Source of the DNA: Strigops habroptila
Taxonomy: Eukaryota; Chordata; Aves; Psittaciformes; Psittacidae
Assembly (NCBI RefSeq): GCF_004027225.2
Contig: NC_046358.1
Location: 5,360,720-5,424,719, forward strand
Length of the DNA stretch: 64,000 nucleotides
Direction: 5' to 3'
Shown: positions 47,901-60,207 of the stretch, one piece after another
Layout of the letters: every line of letters starts with the position of its first letter
Position numbering within the stretch: position 1 is the stretch's first letter
Translations under genes and position numbers: made by a program
The notes under the pieces: model-generated
Database searches by the model: none
What the model was told of the DNA's origin: nothing
The model's input: only the letters and a program-made list of their open reading frames with translations

Positions 47901-50900
47901 AACAAGAGCTTCTGTTCTTATGTAAGAGGCCTATAAAAACATACAACTGTTTTTAGAAGATAAGTCCTTTTCTTCATCTTGTTTTCACTCTTGCTTTTCA
48001 GGTTCCTTTCCTAATCAAACTGGGAGAACAAGTAATATGCTCTCAATGCTCTAATAAGAAACTAGTAAAAAAAACCACAAAACCGTCCTAGCCTGGGTGA
48101 AACCTCTCTGACTCCCTTGTATATAGAATCTTCTATATATGAACATAAGCATGTATAGGAGACAGATACAACACAAGTCATTGTAAAATATGAAAGGAGT
48201 AGCAAAGCTCAGCAACAGAGTGTTCCAAGGTGTGTTTTCTGATTGTTTTATGAACAGTTTTATATATAATTTGAAGAAACTGGACCCAGGGAGAAAATAA
48301 CTAAAGAAATACTTTGTGGAAATTCATTACATTTCCAGTCCAGCCAAATACAATAAACACGCTGCTTTGAAATATATACACGAAATCTAGAGATAAGTCA
48401 TCTATGGATTTATCAATATCCAGAGAAGGAGTGGCTCTGTTGTAAGCAAGCAAGCAAATTCCTCACCTGTTGAAGGCTGGTGAACATAGATCATTCTTAC
48501 TTCTGGTGCATACACATTATGTGTGTGAGGCCTTTGACCAGTAATAGGTACTGAACAGGATGTGTGCCCTTTATACAGCTGGAAGAAAAATAAAGTAGTC
48601 ACTTGTCCTAAGAGCCATATGTTCCACAAAAAATACATCATCTCATCGGTAAAAGGCATATAGCAAACGTGAAGGAAGAAAGCGGCTTGGGGATCCATGC
48701 ACACAAAAATAGGAGGACCAGGAACTGCAGAATTACATAATGACTTTAAAACCACTTTGGATGTTTTGTTCATATTGATTCCAAGTGGATTCCCTAATGA
48801 CAAATTAGCAATTTCTGATGATAGGAAGATGACCACTGGAGCACTCACTACAGATCCTAGAAGTCTTCTGCAAATCTAACATCTAAGCTGACAGTCAGGT
48901 CACAGAGTAATGTAATGCAAATGTAATACATCTAAGACAGGCTGAGAAAACAGATTTAGCCTCAGTGGCATGTGCTAAAATGCTAAAATAAGAGAAAGGC
49001 CCTGCTGGCTGACAGAATTTGTGAGAAAATTGTCCTAGGATTGAGGCAAATTCTCTGGGGGAGATTTCTTTCAGAGCGCTATGAACTGTCACAGAACATG
49101 TCCTGAATAACACATTATTGTGCCGAGATCTTCAAACTGATGCCATGGGGAGGTATGTGACATGCAGTGGCATGGGCAGACTTACGGCTGAGCTGAAGTT
49201 TCTTCTTAGTGTCTTACTATGTAGGTAGTTTGTCTGGGGGATCTTCAGGATGCTGCTACACCCTGGGGTGTGGATAATCCTACTATGGCCCTTGAAACTA
49301 TTTAGCATTATCCTGAGACTAGAAGGTCGTCATTGTCTAAGGTGTGTGTTTAGCATCATAACACATAGGAATAAAGCTTAGGGAAAAATCCCCGAGAGAT
49401 TGTAATCTCACTGACATTTAAATTTGCAGCTACTTTAGTTATTCTTGTATGAGGCTTTATTGTCACAAGATCACCCTGTAAGGAGGATCTGCCAAGAGGG
49501 ATTATTTTTGGACAACTTGCCTTTTCTGAAGCAATAGCAATAATAATTTTTGACAAAAAGGTAACAAGTAAACAGATCTGACAAAATTTGACTCATCAGA
49601 CCTTTGGGCTTCCAAATTGAGATGGTTTTCTGTAAGAAAATAAACATGAATCAGACTTAAAAAGAATATAATGCCTTTTAAACTTACAGGGACTGCAGGT
49701 TAACACATCTAGTTTCAAAAGTTAAGTCTTGGTTGTTTCAAGAATGTAAAGAATAAATCCATCTGGGATGGATTAAGACTTCTCTTGAAAATAAAACCCA
49801 CTGAAAATGGTTTATATTTAATTTTGTTGAAATAACATGACAATGACTTCCTGATTTGGGTTATTTTTTATATTCCAGGCAAGCATCTTTCATCAGTGAT
49901 GTTCCCAGCACCAAGGCAGATGTACTCCTTTGGGGTCAAGGTGAAAAGTTTGTCCTTGTTTCTTTGAAAGCATATCTAGACCATTTGGTGATGACTGATG
50001 ATGAAAGTGTTGAGGATCTGTTCACTACTCTTGTCTCAGGAATCAGGGGTTTATAAGTAACTACAATCACTGCATCCAATTTTGATTTTCCTAAGAACTG
50101 ATTGGATCAGGAGAACAAACAGAAAAATACTTAGGCAACTTCCTTTCCATGGTGGCAGAAAGGCAGCTGGGAGTGATCCCAGGATTGCGCACACTGCAAA
50201 AGAACTAAGTGCATTTGTTGGATTGGAAGAGAGCTACACAGTGTCTCTCTCCAAGCCTACGCATACTGGCCATGAAGAAAAGCCTGGTCTCTTCTGACCT
50301 CATGCAAAATGGACATGGAAAGAAATGGAGAATGTTCTCTGACAGAGACTCTGAGGAAGAATATATATGGAATAAGGTCATCTTTTCATTGCCAGGAGGT
50401 ACTTTGTGAAAGGAAGTAATTTTAGTGTTGTCTTTCTTGAAGGTCTGATATTAATGTTTCAGCAAGAAAAAAGAAACAAAGAGCACTGCAAATCCCACTA
50501 CTAATTCATCACTGTTTGCTAAATATAGAGGGCTCTCTCACCAGAGCTGAAAACACCTTGGTATATACTGATATCTCAGGCACTACAAGCAAATGTGATA
50601 ATAGTTTGGTGCCAGAAAGTCAATGATAAAGGGAAAAAAATCCTTATTATAAAGTTTGGGTCCTTAAACAACCCTTTGCAACTTTGCTCAGCATTCTAGC
50701 TGCCAGGAAGTCATGAGATCCACGTGTTGTGTTACTGCCTTTTGCCTCCCACTTACAGAGGAAAGTTGGCTAAGTGTTGTGACCCATACTGCAACAACAC
50801 AGGTTGATTGCAGATTAAACACATCTTCAGTTTGTCCTCAAGGATCATGCCCAGTTCTTCTAGGTCATGCCAATGGCAGTCCTCTTCCTAGGACTAGCAC

Positions 50901-51963
50901 AGCAACTGAAACAGGTTATGACATCTTTTTATGGTTTTCATTTTCATTCTTTGTGTTCAGATTCAGAACAATGAAAATGCAGAGAGACTCTGCCAGGTCC
51001 TTCCTTCAGAGAACTAAGTTTGCAGTGTGACACAAAATGCAGTTAACCTACAGACCCCCTAAGGTTTTTCCCTCTGCAATGTTTTCTTCTTCCTGAAGTC
51101 TTCTGACTAGCTCTACAAAAAGTTAATCCTGTCTCAACTAAAATACACAGAATCAAATATGTTATCCCAAAATAAAAGAGATTCTAATCCTACTAATTTT
51201 CATCATCAGCCTTTCTCACATTATTCCTCTGCTGTCTGGGTTTAGCTTCCCAGTTACTCTCCTTTTGATGCAGCGTATCTTTCATCACTTGGCTTAGCAC
51301 TTGTAATAAGACCCAAGATGTAACCTTACAGGAGGTTTGTTTTTTGGCTGGAGAACATCTCATCAGCCAGACTTCCTTCCCAAAGTGAAAGGAGTCAGTC
51401 TGTGCCTCAGTGCTCAACTGAGCTCTTCAAGAGCACCTTCCTATAGTCCTGACACCCAGTACAAGATGATGCATTCAGTAGTGCCTTAGATGATTTCCTG
51501 CTACTGGTGCTTTGAGGATGAGCAGCAGTCTTTCACTTTTCAAAGGACAAGAAGAATAATCAATGAAATCCACAGCCTGAAGTGGATGGGAACATCAGAA
51601 AACAAATCTCAAGAGAACAGCTCAGCATATCGTGCAAAGGAGGAGCAAAGTGGCAAAAGCTGTTCTAGTAAACTTCTATTTACTGGCATGCTATTGAGCA
51701 ATAGTTATGGTAACGTGTCTATTCATACTTACATACACAGATTCTCCCATGTATGCATACGACCAAAAAGAAGTCAGAATAGGGACATGATTTGCAGGTG
51801 GTGTTCAGAAAGGGATAAATATTGTGGGGTGCTCAGTTTGTCAAGTTATTGCTGTTCTTCACAGCACTCTCAACAGCAACTTAAGAGCCAAATCTATTTA
51901 AAAACAGTAAATGCAGAGAAGTGAAGTTGCCTTTGGTTGTGCTGTTTTTCTCTTTCCCGTTGT

Positions 51964-51976
51964 AGCTTCCTCTTTC
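51964..51976 (-). promoter_or_regulatory. Consensus PU.1-box in SPI1 upstream region
   Basis: The minus strand reads GAAAGAGGAAGCT, which contains the preferred PU.1 core AAAGAGGAAG. It is about 8.2 kb upstream of the SPI1 ATG. Single matches of this length occur by chance, so it is only a candidate autoregulatory site. Confidence 0.2.
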
Positions 51977-54900
51977 TGTTCACCAGCTCAGCACTGCTGG
52001 CAGCTTTTTATAAACCACGATTCCTACTGCTGTCAGCTTGTTTGGAAACTACACGGTGAGCTCAGTCCAGCAGCTACTGCTGTGGGTTTGTGTTTAATTG
52101 CAGGCCGGATTTGCTTTAAATTCTGTATCTACCACCATAATTTTCATTCCAAAACACTCAAAGAGCTCAACATATTCAAAATATTCAGTACAAAGCAGAA
52201 TTTTGCACTAAATAGGTATAGTCATGCAGCATTAACTGAAAGTGTAAGCGCATTCCCATAAAAAGCAGTAAAGAACTGCACAATGCATATGGGAGTGATA
52301 GCTTCTGGAAGGTTAAACTGTGGCAAGGCGGTCAGTAATGCTGGGTTATTCTAGGTTGACAGTAATCTGCACTGAGTGTGCAAAGAGATGTCATGATGTC
52401 ACATGGCTGTGAAGCAAAAAGCAATATTGATAAGATCTTCATTTGCAGAGGAATCTTCTACAATACCTTAGAATCTTTAACACCAGAGACAGGATGGATG
52501 AGTGAGTAGATTGCTGTCCAGAAAGATTATGATTACATGAATGATTAGGAATAAAACAGTGAAAAAGCTTTATCTAGCCATAGCATCAAGGAGAGATTAC
52601 TAGGAAAGCAGGCAGAAGAAACAACAGGGAGGAGCAGAAGTGGGACTGAGGAGACACTGTAGGTTGAGGTAGTGATATAAACAGCACCAGCACTCCGTAT
52701 GTTTTTGTCCTCTGCTTGCTGCTCCAAAGGCAAACTTTGCCATTGGTTTGGTGAGGAAACTAACTTGGAATAGACACATCATATTTCTTCTCACCACAGG
52801 AGAAATCCTACAGCCAGTTTGGGACTGGGGGGTGATGGCAAGATCTTGGCTTGAGGTAAATGGTATTTAGAAGAAAAGCCATACAAAGAAAATAAAATCA
52901 AAGGTTCCTGTAGGTCACAGAGCTCAAAAAACTTTTTACTTGCAGATCTCTAAAATGCTTCCATGTACATGCAAACATACGTGTAATTTACATGACCAGA
53001 TTAAGCCCACTGATAACAGGGTTACTTTTTGTTACTGTTCTCAGATCCCCCAGAAGGACTTGCTGAAGTCTGTAGACCATGAGTTGAAAAGACACTAAAT
53101 CATGACTGGCAAACATAGGTCTGAACATAGTACTTTTACTAGTTAATTTAATTTCTGTATTACTGAATTAAATGAAAACATCATTAATAGCAGGCTGCAA
53201 CTCCAAACTATGTAAAATTCAGTCACTTTTTAAAATACACAAGCCAGTACTTGAATTAAAGTTTAAATAAACAGTTAAGGATTTGTATGTAGGTGAGGTC
53301 TGTGACTGAAGAGACAAAAAACTTGAGTAAGCCCAGGGACACAGGAGTGGGAATAAGGTGACTGCAGAAGAGCTGAAGCTCCATTTGTCACTAAAGCACA
53401 TTTTATCAGCAGCTTTGCCTGTATTTGCCCATGCTGTACGTGGCTGCATGTAGTATTCCTAGTAGAACTGTAACACTCTCTGCCCGTTATCAGTCATAAC
53501 AAAACCCCCCTCAACAGACAAAGCCATTGGGAAAGTCTGTCCCATTCTCAGCTGGCAGGAATCCTACAATCTGGGGACAGAGACAGCCAAGTTATAAATA
53601 CTCAGCCGTGGCTCTGTTTTGGTGTCGACTCTTCTGTCTCCTACCATCTCCTACTGAGAAAAGAACCATTTCCCTTTTCTTAATGACCACTGAAATCATT
53701 TAGGGAATTTCCAGCACACGGTGTACAGATTCTGATTCACTTTAACCCCAGAAAATGCTTAACTCCTTCTGGGAATTATTGTGAATTGATCCAGGTCCTA
53801 CAAACTGAGATATCCCAAGTTCTTCTTTCCCTTTTTCCCTTTCAGCTGTATACAAGCACTTAGAATCCAAAGTATTCTGCTCCTCTGCACCCCTCTGTCA
53901 CTGCAGTGAAATCTCTTTAGTCATGAGGCTTTAGGCTCTCACACTGTCAATTGGGTCAGATGTGTGGAGGTTTCTTCTCCTGAAATGGGAAGACAATTTT
54001 CTTTTTCTTGTTTCTGAGACACATATATACCTCTTAGCTTATTCTTCTGTAACATTCATGTTTCACTGCTACTACTAATATAATATGGTCAAAAAAACCC
54101 CCTCTGTTTTCCTTCTCTTCTACCTCCTTTTAGCAAAGCTATTCTTTTTACTCTTGCTGTCACTTGGGTGTTGTCTCTGTCACTATGCCAATCTACACAA
54201 GCAGGCTTTGTCAAGGATGTGTAGCTTCCTCTTGCAGGACACCTGTAAGATCGATTTTTCCTTTCATTGCCTAAGCTATCACCCAGCAATGGCCTGAACT
54301 ATGGCAGTCTCCCTTTCTCTGGCCCTCCTGGCTTCAGACTCTCTTTTCCCTTTCTCTCCTTTCTCCAGTGTAAGGGAAGACCAAAATAGTGTCCAAATGC
54401 ACTCTTTTGTTATTTCTCCACTATATTGCTCTCAATTACTACATCAAAACAAAATGTTGAAGTCCTTTTAAGACCCTTCACTAGGTCCTCCCATGTCTTT
54501 GTTTAATGTATAACATAGCACAATAATATAATTGCTGAATGTTTGGTATAATACTTCTGGCAAAACAAGAAGAGTTAAATGTAGTTCAGTACAGTCAAAT
54601 ACTGGATTGTAGGTACAGAAAATTGCTTGTATTAAAAAAAAAATTGCAAAATTAGAAGACCACAATTGTGAGAACAGGGGGGAGGAAATAAAGTATCCAC
54701 CCATATACATAGCAGAACAACCTTACAAAAAATATAATACTAAAACACAGAGTAAAACACCTACAACCAAACAAAAAATTATCAACTCTTCAATGGACCT
54801 GCAGTCTTTACATGGCTGATGGAGCATTTGTAAAAGCAGGGAGCAAACTGTGCTTCTAAAAACCTGAGCAGCTTAACATGGAGCTACTTACCTCTAGACT

Positions 54901-57900
54901 GACAATTTTTTCTACCAGAAGATTAGTGAAAGATGTCAGCTTTTTACCAAACCATGCAGATTTCAAGGCAAGAAAGCAAAAATGAATCCTAAAGAATCTA
55001 ACTGAATGTGGCATATAGTAAAGATGGTCTTAGGTTACAAAAGAATGAAACATAATTAATTCAAACACAATTTCTCTTAGCAGTAACTACTTCTGTAAGA
55101 AAAAAGCTTCTATAGATAATATACTACAGTGTCATACACACTTGTCCTTGTCACACACATAAAGCTGTAACATGAGGCTTGCTTGCATGCTTCACCTCTT
55201 ATACAGCCAAATGTCTATTGTGAGGATGTATAGAGCACTGGCTTCTAGCACTTCAGTTCCTCTGTTTATACAAAATTCCAGACACAAAGTCCTTGTGAAA
55301 GTGGTGGCAGAGAACAGGAAGCACAGCTGTAAACCCAGCAGCTACCTAAAGATATGTGTACTTATGAAGAGTGGTTTTCTCTTTAGAATTCTGAGACATT
55401 ACTAAGAGATATAATCCTAGTAAGATTCAAGTCTGGAACATCTTATTTACATTAGGAGAGCAAGACTTCTTCCTCGATACAGCTGTACAGCAATCTATTC
55501 AGCAGAGGTATTTCTGACAGCTTGGTGGAGGTCACTACGGAGCCAGGGGAAGAATCTTCTCTAATGGTGGGTGCAGATCAGCAATTTAGTTTAGATGATA
55601 AGTGCACTTCTAAAATTCAACTCCTGATCCTCCCCGCTTACTGTGGTTTAGTTTGAACTACACAGCAGTATTAGAGCACATAAACTGGATTCTTTTCATA
55701 TGAAACTGAAGATGTGGCTTAGGACTCTAGCTGCAAATGGGAATTCAGTCCATGGCATCAGACTAGACCCAATCTGAAGTGACACCCCCTAAAAGATACA
55801 CAGAGTGGTTGTTGAGCCTTCATCAACAACAACTTTTTTTCTTGACAGATAATGCTCTTCTTGAGTCATATCTCAGATGTATCTTTTTCTTATAGTTTAA
55901 TTTTTACTATTAAAGTATCTGATTTGGGGGGGGAGGGCACCCACAAATTGGACTGTAGGTTTAAGGCACAAGTCTATGAAGGGATCGTAGGCTATACTGC
56001 TTGCATCTTACTGGTGCTACTGGTAGATTGGATGTAGACTTCAAGAGCAGATGCTATTAAAGCATGCTTCCATGTCAATTGCGTGAAATGGCACAAGAGT
56101 TTTGAGAGATTGGATGACTATAAATGAGCAGGAATGTGTAAACTAAAAATCTGATGCCTGCAGAATGCAGAGGATCATTGAAAACTGACATCAAATCTTA
56201 CAGCTATTTGAAAACACCTTACAGCCAAAATAAGTTTTTCCAAGTAGAGTAGGTTAGAAAATGTAGCTGAGATGTAAACGGATCTTGAAGCCAAAGAAAT
56301 TGCCATAGGCAGATTTTCTTCTTTGCTGAATTCTGCTTTATGGACAGTTTGAAAGTTACTAATAAAATGAGAAATAAGTGCTTTTCATTTCTAAAAGTGA
56401 TTGCATATCATAATGGTCCTTAAAAAAATCCATGAGGCTTTCTGGATTACTATTGACCCAAATTATCACTCTTCCTCCCAGTGGAAATAGGTATCTTCAT
56501 TCTGATATGGATTTAGTCTAGTCTAAGCTTGAAAATCTTTGTCAATATAGCAAAGTTAGTTAAGACTGTGATATTTTAATGATATTTCCCTCTGGCAAAA
56601 GTCCTTATAGAGACGCTGTTACATAAAACTCAGGAAAACTGGAAAGCCAGATTGTCAAAAGCACTTGTTTTGCCATTAGGAACTTCATCAATTCTAGGAG
56701 GGGATGCCCACATAGTGAGGATAAGTCTTTGTTCAAATGTAGCCATGGTAATAAACCTCTGGGTATCACAAGGGTTCATCAGTGACTGATAATGTATCAC
56801 AGTGGAAAGGGGAGCACATATTTCAGTGAAGTCTACATTCAGACTATTACAGATCCTAAGGTGTTGCTCCACATGAGAAAAAGTGGTAACAAATTCTTCT
56901 CAGCCAGTAACTTCCAGCAGCCATTTTTGGGCTCCTACTCTCTCATTATGGAAAAATGTAACAAAGCTATCTCAACTCATATCTTCAACTCAGTAGCACA
57001 TAGAACAGAGTTAAATGCAGAGGATTGTGCTCAAGAGCTCCAGACTCCACAGGTTCCACAGTCGGAAAGACCCATAGGCTCTCTTTAAAGAAGAGGGCAA
57101 GCCCCCTCCCATGTCATCTGAATGGATATTCGATGTTAAAGGACGGTATATAAGACCCATAAGCCTTATTACCTCAGGATAAAAAAAGTTCAGTGGAAAA
57201 CATAGCTCTGGGAAGAATATGGAACATACAAGGGAATCCTTGCTTGGAGGTCTTGTCTTACTGCTGCAAGAAAACTCAGTAGCAGAACATTAAACACCTG
57301 CTTCTGATTAAAAGACTTCAGGATGAGTGATGTTGTATGTGGTTTCAGCAGGGCGAAAAATTACCTTCCAAACACCAAACAAGGTTTGAGGTAACGGGAC
57401 CTCTCTGTGATGTGGCTGAGAGTTGAAACCCTTTTGCTTTGGTAGCTTGTGGTTAGAAATAGCTTGAAGAAAAAATGGGCAAAGGCAGGGGAAGAACTGT
57501 TTCAAGAAACTGCACACAGTGAGGTGATGTTTAGAGGGAAAATCTCTCAGATTAATATGAATTTTAAATGTTTCCAGAAATAATAATTCAGAAACTTAAT
57601 CTTTCAACTCAGCAGGTTTTCTCTAGTCCTCCAAATTCCCAAAATGGTGAAGGATCACTACCCTACTTCAAAAGCCTTTCTGAAGGTCAGATTACACTCT
57701 GCGAGTAGCAGTTCGCATCATATGCCTCTGGAAATCAGTTTTTTCCTATACAATCATTCGATAACTTCATCTGTTTTCTGCATGTAAGTCATCTAATAAG
57801 GTACTGCAACGATCTAGGCCACACGTATCATCTCTAGTAGGCCTTCCTTTTGGAGCGAGAAGATTCTGTGATTACAAGCATAGGGTAAAACACCAGTTAT

Positions 57901-59539
57901 ATACAACGGTGAGAAAGTATATGGTGAATTTTAGCAAGATTGTTACTAGTGATGTTCCTATACCAATATGATAGTGTAAACAAGCATTTTATTTCACTTT
58001 TAGCATTTCTATTTATGGAGATACTCTCCTTCTTAGGAAGCTTATTAAACTTCTCGACTTTCTGCTGGTACCCAAGCTTTATGGCACATTCTTTGGTTGT
58101 AATTTATCATATAGAGAATCAGTTTCATTCACTACATTGATAACCTTGGTGCACTTATGATTACTCCTGTGTTAAACATGGTTGATAATGGTGGCAATCT
58201 AGCATTCCCTGAGTGCAGTAAGGCTGGTGCGAAATATCTATCCTTATTAGGTAATTTCCTGTGCTAAGAGATGGTGCAGAAATATCCTCCAGCATATGAA
58301 ATACAGCTGCATTCCACTTTAATAGAAGCCTCTCTGTGTAAAACACTACATTTTTAAACCTTCCAATAGCTGCTTAAGCTCTCTTTCAGTGTACGATGAA
58401 TCAGACAGCATATCTTCTTTGTTCTGAATGGCCTTTTTAATAGAGACACAATTTCCACAATTACTTTTATTACCTATCCAATACCCACTTTAAGATTTGT
58501 GTATGCTATTGTTCACTTCCTTGTCTTCTGTTTGCACTGGATCGTATCATTGGTACTGTACTTTGCTGATCACTACCAGGCTGGTATCCAAGGAGAGACT
58601 CAAGAACCATCTCAACCATCAGAAGTGGACTGTTTAGCAGCTTGTTCATTTCTAAGTTAAAGTCAAGATTTCATGGTATGAATAAAATGAGAATGAAATG
58701 CTTATGTACCAACTGATGCTGGTGAGTTAATCTCCCATCATGTTCTTGATCTTATCCCATTGCCAATATGGTTTGCTTGTTGAATTCCTTTAGGGTGAGG
58801 AATGAGAGGAACTTGTGAGCGGCCCCTGGTTTTACCAGTGTACGAGGAAGTCTGTAGTAGCTGAAATTCCCCCTCACCCGTAGACCCAGGTGAGTGGTGC
58901 ACAGGCTACTTTCAAAAGCAGAACCTGTGGCACATGGGCATAGATTGAAAGGGAACAAACCAGACAATGCAACTTCGCTTTTTCCAAGGCATTACTAACT
59001 AACTGCGAAGCAAGAAGGCATTTTGCAGAATGAGAGTGTTCCCCCCTTGTAGCAACGCCCCATCCTCTACATCCTGCCCCACAGCCCAGTTACCCCTGCC
59101 AGAACCTCAGTATGAAAGGCATTTGTTCAGTGCAGCCATATGCAAGTAAAACAGTGGGATAAAGTTTGGGGAGAACACCATGTGAGAAGAGCTAAAGCAA
59201 AATCTCTACAAGAAATTTCAGCACCTGACTGTTTAGATACAAGACTACAAACCTTGTACTCTGCTGTTAAAGGCAGTCACGATCTGAGAGATGCCAAGCC
59301 ATTGCATGGGACATGTAATACATTCTCTGTTTCCCCACTCATTTTCTCCTTGCAGGAGCCAGAAAAGAAAAGAAATCACAAGAACAAAAGAGAGGACTAA
59401 GTATCTTCCACTGAATCATTTTGCTCTGTTGCAAAGTTTATGAAGAAAGTCTGATGGACTTAACTTTAGGGTTTTTTAGAAACCTAAGACTGCACATATG
59501 AAACTGCATACTTCTTTTTAACTTTCTGCTAAGTATTGC

Positions 59540-60162
59540 CACTCAGTTGCAACACAGAACTCTTGTCAAAGCAAGTCTATGCCACTGCCCTGTCCTCACA
59601 GAAGTTGTCAGGGCTGTGTCTTTACGGTACCTCTATTAAACCAGAGAGCAGCACCATCGTTCCGGTTCATCTACAGTGGGAAGCACAGAGTCTTCCCCAG
59701 AGCGCTGCACCCATGTGCTTGTTTATTGGTAGCAGGCCCAGGCTCTGGGTTGCTGATTATACAGTAAGCACCTGCCCATGGCTCAGGGCAGACTTCCTGT
59801 TACAGCTCCGCAACTCTGCAATGAGATTTATGCAAACTGGCTAAAAGCTGTGATGTCACAGCCCCTGATAGACCCACAGGATATCTCCCTTCTACAGACA
59901 TTTGATAAAATCAGGAACTTCATATACAGCTCAGGAAGAAGTTCACCTCAGAAACTATTAGGGCAAAGAATAAGAACTTGTTAGGGTCTTTCTCCTATCC
60001 CGAGATCCATCACAGCAAAGGGACTTCACGGAGTCCGAGGATCTCACTTTTTTCCTTTTTTTTTGCTTTTTCTTTTTTGTTTGTTTCATGTGATTTTTTC
60101 AAGTCAGTTTTTCTGGATGTTTGAAAACTGAATTAAGAAAAATTCACTCCGAAGTTGGCTGA
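59540..60162 (+). promoter_or_regulatory. SPI1: SPI1 proximal promoter and 5'UTR region
   Basis: This is the sequence immediately before the SPI1 start codon. It has an ETS site GACTTCCTGTTAC (59791-59803), an octamer-like ATGCAAAC (59830-59837), a CRE/AP-1-like TGATGTCA (59851-59858) and a second purine-rich ETS-like CAGGAAGAAG near 59930. Mammalian SPI1 promoters are TATA-less and use an octamer and a PU.1 autoregulatory site, so the motif types fit, although their order is not the same as I would expect. There is no CpG island. A pyrimidine-rich run lies at about 60045-60090. The transcription start is not determinable. Confidence 0.55.
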
Positions 60163-60207
60163 ATGTTGCAAGCTTGCAAAATGGAAGGATTTCCCCTCAT
60201 TCCCCCT
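60163..60207 (+). CDS. SPI1: SPI1 (PU.1) first coding exon, partial gene
   Basis: Fifteen codons encode MLQACKMEGFPLIPP, then a consensus donor, GTGAGT, follows in phase 0. Human PU.1 begins MLQACKMEGFPLVPP with the exon boundary at the same place. A TGA in frame lies immediately before the ATG (60160-60162), so the start is secure. PU.1 is the ETS-family master regulator of myeloid and B-cell development. The transactivation, PEST and ETS domains are encoded by later exons that I looked for and did not find before 64000. Orientation is divergent from SLC39A13, as in mammals. The exon is too short to appear as an ORF and was found by recognition. Confidence 0.95.

Larger units (their letters stand above)
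28161..59500. other. Intergenic interval between SLC39A13 and SPI1 (about 31 kb)
   Basis: The two flanking genes point away from it. I find no recognisable exon on either strand. ORFs of 60-150 codons are scattered as expected for AT-rich DNA. Contents I can name are CR1 fragments (31040, 35052, 44931 and a doubtful one at 37386), microsatellites (30705, 39168), a GC-rich patch (30000-30190) and two motif clusters that may be SPI1 enhancers (44231-44371, 51964-51976). In mammals the SPI1 distal regulatory elements lie in the corresponding interval. Confidence 0.7.

Noticed and set aside
51490..51924. 144-codon plus-strand ORF
   Set aside because: Low-information, Ser/Gln-rich product with no family match and no splice context.
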